Assembly: GCF_963583255.1 (NCBI RefSeq)
Contig: NC_084811.1
Location: 16,324,088 to 16,388,087 of the forward strand
DNA length: 64,000 bases
Direction: 5' to 3'
From: Pyrus communis
Lineage: Eukaryota > Streptophyta > Magnoliopsida > Rosales > Rosaceae
This document shows positions 1 through 9,905 of this stretch, piece after piece. The translations under genes and the position numbers were made by a program. Every line of letters starts with the position of its first letter. Positions within the stretch are counted from its first letter, which is position 1. Below the pieces are notes generated by a model that worked only from the letters and a program-made list of their open reading frames with translations, ran no database searches and was not told the origin of the DNA.

Positions 1-614
1 GGCTTTCTAAATTTTAAAACCTAATTTATTTTTATTAACTAAAATTCACCTAAAGGCTGCTAGAATTAGGGAATAAAATCAGAAATTAAGAGGGAATAAT
101 TAAAGGGTGCGGCTAGGGTTAGGTTAGGAGAGGGAAATAGGGTTTAATTGCACAACATTAGACAAAAGTGCCCCCCCTTGCACGGCAAGGGAAGGAAAGA
201 AGACAAAAAGGCACGGCTTGGGCTATAAAGTAGGCTAGGGCCTTGGTCTTGTGTACTAAAGTGCATACAAGGCCTACAAAGTGGCTAGAAAATACGGACG
301 TTTAGATTAGGAAAGGTTACCAAAACGGGAAACTTAGGGTTAACTTTCCTACTTCAAGTAGGAAACCTTGTTTGAGTAGGATTCCTCGTTTTGGTAAGAA
401 TTCATCGTTGGAGTAGGAATTCGTCGTTTCTTCAAATCTTCAACTCATTCATTCCTCTGTCGCTCCAAAAGACTCCAATTTGCATCTTCTTGCACACTTT
501 GGCCTCATAATCTGAAAATACACAAAAATAGCCTTAAACACTAAAATAGCTAAGTAAACACAACATAAATGCACGAGAACAAGCTAATTAAGTCGCATGA
601 ATATGCTCCTATCA
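1..614 (-). mobile_element. Inverted Athila-like LTR, cut by the window edge
   Basis: Ends at 601-614 with the complement of the LTR start TGATAGGAGCATAT. It joins directly to 3' UTR sequence of the minus-strand element E1 at 615, so E1's own polypurine tract and several hundred bases of UTR are missing at this junction. On the minus strand it reads almost like the LTR fragment starting at 35180, so it belongs to that subfamily and not to the one of E1's 5' LTR (4483-6589). It is probably a separate insertion or a recombinant end. The other end lies outside the window. Confidence 0.8.
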
Positions 615-1989
615 TATGGAAAACAAAAGTACTTAAAGAAATAGTGAGCAAAGCATTTGAATCAACTTAGAATTCACTTTTGAATGAAAACTCAACTTTT
701 GAACAAAAAGGGAAAATTTAGACAATTTAGGGCCAGATTTGGTGTTTTGGACCCTTTTCTTCAACATTCAACACTTAATCACTCATTCTTACATCTTTTC
801 AAGCTCTTTTTCCTTTCTTTCTTTCTTTTCTTTTCTGTTTTTCTTTTTCATACGTTTTTCACAACTTCTTCTTTTCTTTTGAATCTCAAAACATACATAT
901 AAACTTAAGAACAAACATTCCCTCCCCCACACTCATTTTCTTGCATAATGTAACTCAAAAGGAATTCATTTAAGTCATGCTTACTCTCTTTTAAGAACAA
1001 GGGTGTGGACTGTCCTAAACTAGGCTAGGTGAGGATAATGTGGGTTAACAAAGAATAAAGGCTCAACGGGGTTAAAACTTACAAAATATACGAAATATGG
1101 GAAGTAAGGCTATTTGGCTATGGTGGCAACTACACAACTTCATCTTGATATGTGTTATGCAATTCAATGTCATGCTTTGAATGAAACGGGTATAAGTTCT
1201 AGCATTTAGTTCTATCATGATACAATTGCATTCTAAGTAGCAACCAAGCAAGGAATAATGAGATCATGCAACAACTTTAGAAAACAAAGAATCACAGATT
1301 ATAACTCTCCAAAGAAGGTAATGGCTCGAGTCTCACAGGGATGTAGCGTTATTATGAGTTCCTTCCTTCAAGCATGTTACAAAAACTGATTTTTCCTTTA
1401 TGATTGCATGTGAATTCATAAATTATAACCACAATCAAGCATAACCCAAAGAGTAAATCAAACTTTCATCCATGTTTATAACTCTCTTTAACAGCCATGT
1501 AATTACAAACCGAATCCTCATCATTGTGTTGGAAGGTACCCTAAGACACAAACAAACACACAAAAGCAACTCTTTTTGGGTTTTTCAAACAATTTTTCAA
1601 ATTTTTATCACATTTTCGGAGTTTTACTTCAAGGCATCATAAAACACATTAAAACACTCTAAAAACACTTAAAACAGCAAGAAACAACATTATAAGTGAT
1701 AGGTGAATAACTTCCACGAATTTCAAACAAAAACAGATTGTTCACCCCCCCCCCCCACACTTAAATCAAACATTGTCCTCAATGTTTCAAGCATAAACTA
1801 ACATGCAAACAGATAAACAAACAAATCAACAAACTGAGCACAAATAACAGAATATAAATAACAAAGAGAAGGGTTGAGGAACGCAAATCTGGATGTGAAG
1901 CGATGTTTAAGCTTTTCCTTTGTCGAACGCATGGGTTGCCTCCCAAGAAGCGCTTGCTTTAATGTCGTGCAGCTGGACGAACACCTCCA
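615..1989 (-). other. E1 3' UTR, non-coding
   Basis: Homologous to the UTRs of M2 (39547-41450), E2 and E. On the minus strand it contains a G12 tract after AAGTGT (1745-1762), a second AGTGTGGGGG tract (922-934), and the hairpin-capable motif TGGGAGGCAACCCA (1932-1945) about 50 bases after the end of the coding frame. No credible protein is encoded; short ORFs here are T-rich chance frames. Confidence 0.7.
1932..1945 (-). other. Conserved hairpin motif after the E1 coding frame
   Basis: TGGGAGGCAACCCA on the minus strand: a 4-bp stem TGGG/CCCA around AGGCAA. The same motif lies just after the coding frame in all five elements of the window. Confidence 0.6.
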
Positions 1990-4356
1990 TCAAGCTTTAA
2001 GGGAAGCCACGGCATGGAGGGGTGTTTCCTCCACCACATGCCCTTCAACACTTTCATAATATGGCTCAATGATTGGGAGGGGGTAGTGATCCTCCCTGAT
2101 GGTGGTGTTTTGGTTTCGAAAGTCCATGTAAATGCTCCCACCACCTTTAAATCGGTTGGGCACCTGCACCAAAGAAGGTAACAACCTATTAATTGAAATG
2201 GGAATTGAAATTGGGATCGAAGACTTACAAACATATTGTGGTGAAGGGTCAAAATCGGCAGCCCTATCAACAATGTCATCATGGCTACTTTCGGCCATAT
2301 TGGGTGGTTGTAGGGCAATCACTCCAAGTTCTTCTCCAATGGTGGTTCTTGATACATCCTTCGTGATAAGTGTGGATCCTTTCGGCCCTATGTCCTTATG
2401 CACATCCGGATCCTTGCATTTAGGGGGCAGTTTCCTTTGCAAGATGGCTGAGACGTTTTCACCCACTTGTACAACCTCCTTGGTCGAAATCTTCCTCTTA
2501 TTAGTGCAAAGTTCCTTCAAGAACTTGGCGTACCTCGGGACTTGCTTGATTGCATCCAAAAGAGGGATATTGACTTGAACTTTTCGAGATGTCTCGAGAA
2601 TGTCCTTTTCTGCTTCCTCTTTCTTTGGTTGCATGAACTTGCTAGGAAAAGGCACATTCGGAGGAAAAACATTAGTGGGAACTGAACTTGACACGTTTTT
2701 ACCTTTAATGGACTGATTTGAGGTCTTAGAATCATTCAAGGCCTGCGGCAAAGGTGTTTCCACCTTTGCCGTGGGTAGGCTTTGTTCCTCTTCTTCGATT
2801 CTCAACTCTTCCTCCTCATTGGAACGTGGTTTGGATGGTCCGTGGTCAGATCCAACTTGCTTCCCACTTCGCAAACTTATGGCTTTTGCAGATTCGAATC
2901 CACCTTTCGGATTCACCTGCGTCGAACGTGGTAACTTACCTTGTTCTCTACTAAATTGCCCCATGAATTCAGCCATTTGTCCCACTTGTCTCTTCAACTC
3001 AGTCACCTCTCGAGCTTGATTTTGCACCTCATTGGCGTAATTGTGCATGTCTTTTGTTTGTTTTTCTTGCCCCTGCGCCAATGTAGTTAGCAATTGAATA
3101 ACTTGAGAATTATCAAAAGACGAACCTGAGTTGTTTTGGGACGATGGTGGCTGGTTGGATTGGTATGGCCGTGGAAACCCAGGGGGATTTTGTTGAAATC
3201 CCCTTTGTTGTGCAGATTGTTGGGGCTCTCTTCACCCGGGGTTGTAGGTGTTGGAGTACGGATCATATTTGGGTTGGTTTTGGCCTTGGAAACCAATGGC
3301 ATTGGCAGATTCCCATCCTCCATTCTCTATCAACTGAGGGCATGTCTCGGATGGATGCCCCTGCATTGAACACACGCCACATATTTGGTTTTCTTGTGGT
3401 TTTGACCCCTTGACAACCTGAGACACAAGAGAAGTAAGATTAGCCAATTGTGATTGAATGTCAGAAATTGCACTTACCTCATTTACACTTTGTTGCCGTG
3501 GCCCCTCTCTTTGGCCAACACCTTCATATTGTTGAGCATTGTGTGCTCGGTTTGCAATTAGAGTTTTGGCATCCACCGGAGTCTTGTCCATTAATGCACC
3601 ACCCACCGAGGCATCTAGCATTTGACGTTCCATGGGAAGGAGTCCCTCGTAGAAATATTGAATGAGCAGCTCCACTTTCATTTGATGTTGTGGACATGAA
3701 GCAACAAGTGATTTAAAACGTTCATAATAAGATGGAAACGACTCACCTTGATTTTGTTGGATGCCACTAATCCGTTTCCTCAAGAGAATGATCTTTGCAG
3801 TGGGAAAGAATTTCTCTAAGAATGCACGTTTCATACTTTCCCAAGAATTGACAGTTCCGGGGGCCAATTCATACAACCAATCTTTGGCCTTGTCCACGAG
3901 GGAGAATGGAAAGGCCTTCATCTTCAAAATACTCCCATCCATGTTGATGGGTGTCATACTTGAGCAAACTACTTCAAATTCCTTAAGATGTTTGTTAGGA
4001 TCTTCCATGGATAGCGCATGGAATTTAGGAATATGATGTAATAAACTAGACTTAAGTTCAAATTCGTCCGTCTTACCTTGACCTGCCGCGGGGTATTGTA
4101 TGCATAAAGGAACGGCATTGTCCATACCTGAGGCAGAAAGCTCTTTGATGGTTCGATTGTCCACGACCATGGTTTGTACTTCCTCCACAAACTGTGTCGT
4201 GGCCTCTCCTTCCTCACCTCCTTCGTCAAACTCGGATGTAGAGCTAAAAGACGGTGGGTTAGGGTTTTGTTGATTCTTTTGCTTCCTCAAGGTCCGCTCA
4301 AAATCGTCGTCAAAGTCAAGGATGTGCTTACGAACAGGTTTTGAACTCTTAGTCAT
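1990..4356 (-). pseudogene. gag: E1 gag fused to pol tail, one nonsense codon
   Basis: One frame runs from the ATG at 4356 to the stop at 1990, about 788 codons, broken once by TGA at 3232-3234. The first part (4356-3235) is retrotransposon Gag: the capsid-like stretch with KDWLYELAPGTV and ERQMLDAS, then a CCHC zinc knuckle (CGVCSMQGHPSETC, C-x2-C-x4-H-x4-C) for RNA packaging. After the stop, which coincides with a small deletion of the W-R-D-H-P segment kept in E and M2, the frame continues through the coiled region with KRQVGQMAEFMGQF. The protease is missing: CKDP is joined in frame directly to DVHKDIG. The end holds a scrap of reverse transcriptase (YMDFRNQNTT...DHYPLP) fused to the last residues of integrase (EPYYES...PLHAV). 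It starts about 100 bases after the PBS, which supports the ATG chosen. Confidence 0.85.
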
Positions 4357-4458
4357 AAACTAGGACCTAGAAACAAGAACAAAAATAAGGTCAGTAACTA
4401 AAACGAAAATATATGAAAAAGAAATAAAAGAATTAACGAGGGATTAGCAAAGTTGCTA

Positions 4459-4477
4459 ATCCCCGGCAACGGCACCA
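4459..4477 (-). other. Primer-binding site (tRNA-Asp), one mismatch
   Basis: Complement of TGGCGCCGTTGCCGGGGAT with G changed to A inside GGCGCC (here GGCACC). This matches the 3' end of plant tRNA-Asp, the usual Athila primer. It lies 5 bases inside the LTR that starts at 4483. Confidence 0.9.
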
Positions 4478-4482
4478 AAATT

Positions 4483-6589
4483 TGATGCGAAAATAGTTAA
4501 GCACACAAATTAACCCTCTTGTTGTCAAATTGTAGTAAGGATGCAAGTAGGGATCGTTCTGGACCGGGGATTAGGAGGGCTTGCTAAAACCTCTAAACTG
4601 ACTCAAAAACATAAAGACAAAGTTGAAAACGTTCACAAAGACTCAAAGGACTCGAAACAAGTTCAAAAGACTCAAAACTGCCTAAAAACACTAACTAGGC
4701 AGTTTCTGACTCTAAGCACAATTTTGGACGAATTTTAGATTATGGTTTGATTCAAAACACTTTAAAACACAAACTAAACAGATTCTAAACACTATAAAAC
4801 AAGAAAGTAAAGGGGGGGTTTTGATTTGACGAAAATTGAAATAACAAAACAAGTTATAAAACTAGGCAGATTGTAAACGAATTTTTGGAAACAAGATGAT
4901 GGATGGATTAGTTAGAGGTCCATTCTCCACACATGACACATTTGTATATGAATCGATTTTCCAATTGCTTTTCACTAACTATGATGCTCAACACCCCAAG
5001 TTAACCGTAATGCACTAATTAACCCTCAGATTTCCTTATGTCATTGAATTGGATGATGCATGCAACAATTCAAATTATTCTCCAACGGTCCTCAACATGA
5101 ATGCATAGAAGAGATACAGTGAGAGATCATTATGCTCTATGAAAATCATAAGTGTTGACGAGGCAATTGTAACTATGAATGCATGATACTCTTGCCAAGA
5201 ATTCAATTAACGCGGTTGTGACTAGCAACCTTCACTACTCATGTTTATAAACTTGTGACGATTAGGTGAAACTCATTTATAAACTAGCATCAAGTTCATG
5301 CATGAAAACTAAGTATGCATCCTTAATCAGCATACAAGAACAAGTTTTGAATAAAACAGATAATTGAATTGCAATCACAACTTAACAAATCACAATTGGA
5401 AGAAATCAATTCATATCTCAAACATGTTTATGGCTTCAAACTTTCCCCTAACTAATTAGGGGTTTAGCCACTCATGATTACAGCAAACTCAGAAAGTAAT
5501 AACAAAGTAAACATTGAAAACAAGAACGAAGTACACCTAAGAACGCCCCAATCTGCAAGCATGAAACGTTCAAGGCCTCCTTCCTCTCCTAATTGCTGCG
5601 GCACAAGGGTCTAAGGATGTGTATAGATGAGTGGTGGTGCGGCAAGGGGTTGTGAAAGGTCAGAAATTGTCAAGGGTTTAGAAGGAAGCTGCGGCAAGGT
5701 ATAGAATTGTGTCCAAGGGATGTCGAATGGTCAATCTCCCCTAATCTGACCCTCAAACCCTTTATTAAGGCACGGCAAGGCTTGCATAGGAAATAAGTAA
5801 GTGTTTAATTCCCCCAAATCAATTCTAAGAATCAGGAATTAAGTTAAATCCCTCTAGAATAGGTAATTGAAATCAGGAATTAAGGAAAAAGGCTAAGTCT
5901 TGCGGCCAAGGGAGGAAAAGAAGGGGAAAGTGCAATTAAACTTGCAGATTTTTTAGTGAAAGGGAATGTATAGGTGCGGCTCAGACTTTTAAGAAAGGGA
6001 TCGTGACATAATCTTGCAGATTTTGGGAGAGAAAAGGAATTAAACTCACGGCAAGAAAGGGAAAAAGAAATCAGGAATGTGCCTTTGACCAAGAATTAAA
6101 GGAAACAAGATTTGTGACTGATTTTGGGAAGAATGAGAAAGAATCTCACGGCAAGGAAAAGGGAAAGGATTTTAAAGCCAGAAATTTGGAGAGAAAATGA
6201 AGGTAAGGTGCGGCACAATTTAGGACATGTCTAGGGCTTCTACAACATGTGATTTAGGCAACCAACATTATTTGGAAACTTCAAAAATGGACACCTTCAC
6301 AAATGGAAACTCCCAATAATGGAAACTGGTTTCCAATTCTTGATTCCTCCTTCCTTCGATTCTAGGCTCACTTGGTCTTCAATTTCGTCCAACACTTTGG
6401 CTCCAAGCAGAAGCTATCCATCTTTAGCCCAAAAGTGCTCCAAAAGACTCCAAAATGCACTTCTTTGCTCCTTTAGCCCTTATAACTTGAAAACATACGA
6501 AAATGGCTTAAAAGACTTAAAGAACTAAGAAATAACAACGTAAATGCACAAGAACAAGCCAACTAAGTCGCCTAAATATGCTCCTATCA
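4483..6589 (-). mobile_element. E1 5' LTR
   Basis: About 2.1 kb from TGATGCGAAAAT (complement of the LTR end) to ATATGCTCCTATCA (complement of the LTR start). The part near 4483 is dense in GACTC/GAGTC motifs. The PBS is adjacent on the left. The next five bases to the right (TAGGT) would be the target duplication, but the partner copy is lost. Confidence 0.85.
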
Positions 6590-6672
6590 TAGGTTTAAGC
6601 CTTTTGAGCCTTATTTAGCCTATTTTCTTGGTTAACCACATTATCCTCACCTAGCCTAGATTAGGACTATCC

Positions 6673-8178
6673 ATGGATAATGATCAAAATTTTCAATTAC
6701 TAACTTCTATGGCGCAGGGAATGCAAAATAAGGGCAAAAGGGATAATGAATTAGAGAAGCAAGTAGGGCAGATTGCAGAGTTCATGGCCCAATTCAGAGA
6801 ACAAGGCAAGTTGCCTAGTTCAACCGTTGTCAACCCAAAAGGAAGATTCGAATCTGCCAAAGCAATCATGCTGTGAAGTGGAAAACAAGTTGGAACGGCC
6901 TCACTACCATTTAAAACAACCCCAATTGAGGACGAAAAGTTGCAATTCGAGGAGAAGGAATAAGAGCAAGCCACGGCAAGGGTAACACTACCCATGCCGC
7001 AGCTACCCAAACAACCCCATTCGGCTTCCAAAGGTAAGGAGGTTCCAAATTCGATTAGTTCTAATGTTATTCCTCCAAATGTACCATTTCCTCGTAGATT
7101 CATGCAATCAAAGAAGGAGGAGGCTGGAAAGGATATTTTGGAGACATTTAGAAAAGTACAAGTCAATATACCACTTTTGGATGCAACTAAGCAAGTTCCA
7201 AGGTATGCTAAGTTTTTAAAAGAACTTTGCACTACTAGGAAGAGAATCTCGAGCAAAGAGGTTGTAAAGGTAAGTGAAAATGTCTCAGCCATCTTACAAC
7301 ATAAAATGCTCCCTAAATGCAAAGATCCGGGTAGTTTTACAATTCCTTGTGTTATTGGCAATAATTGTTTTGAACATGCCATGCTAGACTTAGGTGCATC
7401 TATTAATGTCATGCCTTACTCAATTTATGCATCTATGAACCTAAGTGAGTTAAAAAATGATGGTGTGATTATTCAATTGGCCGATAGATCTAATGCCTAT
7501 CCAAAGGGTGTTTTGGAAGATGTTTTAGTGCAGGTCAATCATTTAATCTTTCCGGCAGATTTTTATGTGCTTGAAATGGAAGACTCGGTTCATTCTCCAC
7601 CCTTGCCCATCCTACTTGGAAGACCATTCATGAAAACAGCTCAAACAAAGATTGATGTGGCCAAGGGCGTATTAACAATGGAGTTTGGTGGTGATATAAT
7701 TAAATTCAATGTTTATGAATCTATTAAGAAGCTTAATGATGTTCGTTCTTGTTTTGCCATTGATGTGCATAAGGATATAGGGTAGGAACAATCCACACCT
7801 ATCAAGAATGATGCATCAAGAACCACCATTGAAGAGGGAATTGGAGTGGTTGCCCTAAAACCACCCAATCTGGCCGAGAGTAGCCATAGTGACATTGTTG
7901 ATAGGGCTGCCACTTTTGAGCTTCCATCACAATATGTTTGTAAGTCTCCAATCTCAATTCCAATTCCCATTTCAACTAATAAGTTGTTACCTTCTTTGGT
8001 GCAGGTACCCAATCGATTTCAAGGTGGTGGGAGCATTTACATGGACTTTAGGAACCAAAACACCACAATCAGGGAGGATCACTATCCCCTTCCATTCATA
8101 GAGCCATACTATGAGAATTTCAAGGAGCATGTTGTGGATGATGTACCTCTTCATGCCGTGGGCTCCAATGAAGCATAA
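6673..8178 (+). pseudogene. E2 gag end, aspartic protease and pol tail, three nonsense codons
   Basis: A single frame of 502 codons with three stops, each C-to-T against the M2 copy: TGA 6874-6876 (CGA), TAA about 6961 (CAA) and TAG about 7783 (CAG). It begins inside Gag, after the zinc knuckle, at the stretch with KQVGQIAEFMAQF. The retroviral-type aspartic protease follows, with active-site motif DLGA in HAMLDLGASINVMPYS (about 7377-7424) and the ILLGRPFMKTA flap-side motif (about 7609-7641). The frame then passes KDIG, a variable linker, the reverse-transcriptase scrap (YMDFRNQNTT...DHYPLPF, about 8037-8098) and the integrase C-terminal tail ending PLHAV. RT, RNase H and the integrase core are absent. 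It is a decayed non-autonomous copy. Confidence 0.85.
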
Positions 8179-9905
8179 AATGAGGTATCGTCTGGTTGGA
8201 AGACGTTAAAGCAAGCGGTTCTTGGGAGGCAACCCATGCATTCAACAAGGAGAAGATGGAACTTCCACTCCAAACCCAGATTTGCGTTTCTAAACCCTTC
8301 TCTTTGCTGCTTTATTTTATCATGCTTAGTTGTTTGTTATTTGTTTGCTTTTCTGTGAGTCGTTGTGTGAAGCATTGAGGACAATGTTTGATTTAAGTGT
8401 TGGGGGGTAAACAAGTGTTTTTATGCAAATTTGTGGGATTCTATCACCTCTCACTTCTAATGTTGTTTCTCACTGTTTTTAAGTGTTTTTAGTGCATTTT
8501 GAGCTGTTTTAGTGTGTTTTGAAGTAAAAATCCGAAAATTTGAAAAAAAAAATTGGAAAAAGTGTTTTGAAAAAGCCAAAAAGAGTTGTTTTTGGGTGTT
8601 TGTTTGTGTCTTAGGGTACCTTCCAACACAATGATGAGGATTTCATTTTTAATGCATGATTGTTAAAGAGAGTTACAAACAATGTTGGAAGTTTGATTTG
8701 CTCTTTGGTTTATGCTTGGTTCTAGTTATAGTTTACGAATTCACATGTAATCACAAAAGATAAAATCAGTTTTTGTAACATGCTTGAAGGAAGGAACTCA
8801 AACAAATGCTACATCCCTGAGAAACTTCAGCCTAAACATTTATTTGGAGAGTTAGTAATCTGTGCATTCTTGTTTTCTAAAGTCGTTGCATGATCTCATT
8901 ATTCTTTGCTTGGTTGCTACTTAGAATGTGTTTCATCATTATAGATCCAAATACTAGAACTCATACCCGTTTCATTCAAAGCATGAAATTGATTAGCATA
9001 ACAAATAACAAGATGAAGTTGTTTAGTTTAAGCTCAGAGCCAAAAAGCCTTACCCCTTTGCATATGTATTGTAGGATCAGCCCCTTTAAGCCTTATGTAG
9101 CCTATTTTCTTTGTTAACCACATCCCCCTTACCTAGCCTAGAATAGGACTTTCCATACCCTTGTTCTTGAAGTATAGTGGAGCATGACTTAGAAGGAATT
9201 CCTTTTTAGCGACATTATTGTAGAAAACAAGTGTGGGGGAAGGGATTTTTGTGTGTATGTGTGTGCCAAAGTCTTAAAGGAGGCATGGGAAAAAAAGGAA
9301 AAAAAATAAAAATAAAAAAAAATAAAAAAATGTGAAAAAGAAGAAAAAGAAGAAGAAAAGAAAGAAAAGGAGTTGAAAATAAGTGAGAATGAACTCACAA
9401 GTGTTGATTGTTGAAGAAAGGGTCCAAAAAGTTTGAATATTGCCCTAAGTTTCGTGCGAATTCCCCTTGGGTGTTCAAAGTTGATTTTTGCATTCTAAAG
9501 TGAATTCTAAGTGCCTACTTCATTACTTTGCTCACTATTGCTTTAAGAACGTTTGTTTATCCTTTACCTTTCGTTGATAGCCAATACCTTAGCCCCGTTA
9601 CAACCCTTAGACTTCTATCTTGAATGTTATGTATTTCAATATGTGGAGTTTAAAATTGGTTTGGGCATATGGTATCCCTGGTTCTCGCGTCTAAGTAGTA
9701 GCATTCCATTCATGAGATCATATACATGTCATTGTCATAATTCTAGAAAATGCTTTCCTTGTTATAACATATGTGAGTGTTCGTCTACATGTTTACATCA
9801 ATCTTCTCACATATACCTAGTGTAGGCAGTGTAGTCAAAAAATCTGTGTGAAAATTGAGAGTACATCTAGTAAGGAATTGAGGGAATTCTCTAAGGCGTG
9901 TTACT
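8179..9905 (+). other. E2 3' UTR, first part
   Basis: Non-coding, conserved with E, E3 and M2. It holds the hairpin motif TGGGAGGCAACCCA (8223-8236), two polypurine-like tracts (AAGTGTTGGGGGG at 8395 and AAGTGTGGGGGAAGGG at 9229), an A/G-rich run (about 9290-9370) and a small ORF at 9553-9825 (90 codons, Cys/Ser-rich) that recurs in M2 (39846-40097, minus) and, shorter, in E (62238-62447). It ends with TTACT (9901-9905), the left target duplication of the next feature. Confidence 0.7.

Larger units (their letters stand above)
615..6589 (-). mobile_element. E1: non-autonomous Athila-like Ty3/Gypsy element, left end truncated
   Basis: Read on the minus strand it has a 5' LTR (4483-6589), a tRNA-Asp primer-binding site (4459-4477), a gag/pol-tail frame (1990-4356) and a 3' UTR (615-1989). 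Reverse transcriptase, RNase H and the integrase core are absent, and the protease is deleted as well. The 3' LTR that should lie to the left is not seen; the UTR stops at 615 against an LTR of another subfamily. E1 would have needed enzymes from a relative to move. Confidence 0.85.

Noticed and set aside
684..902. Short Phe/Leu-rich ORFs (684-902, 9189-9398, 40176-40469, 33710-33994)
   Set aside because: They come from the T/C-rich (A/G-rich on the other strand) run in the 3' UTR; they vary freely between copies.
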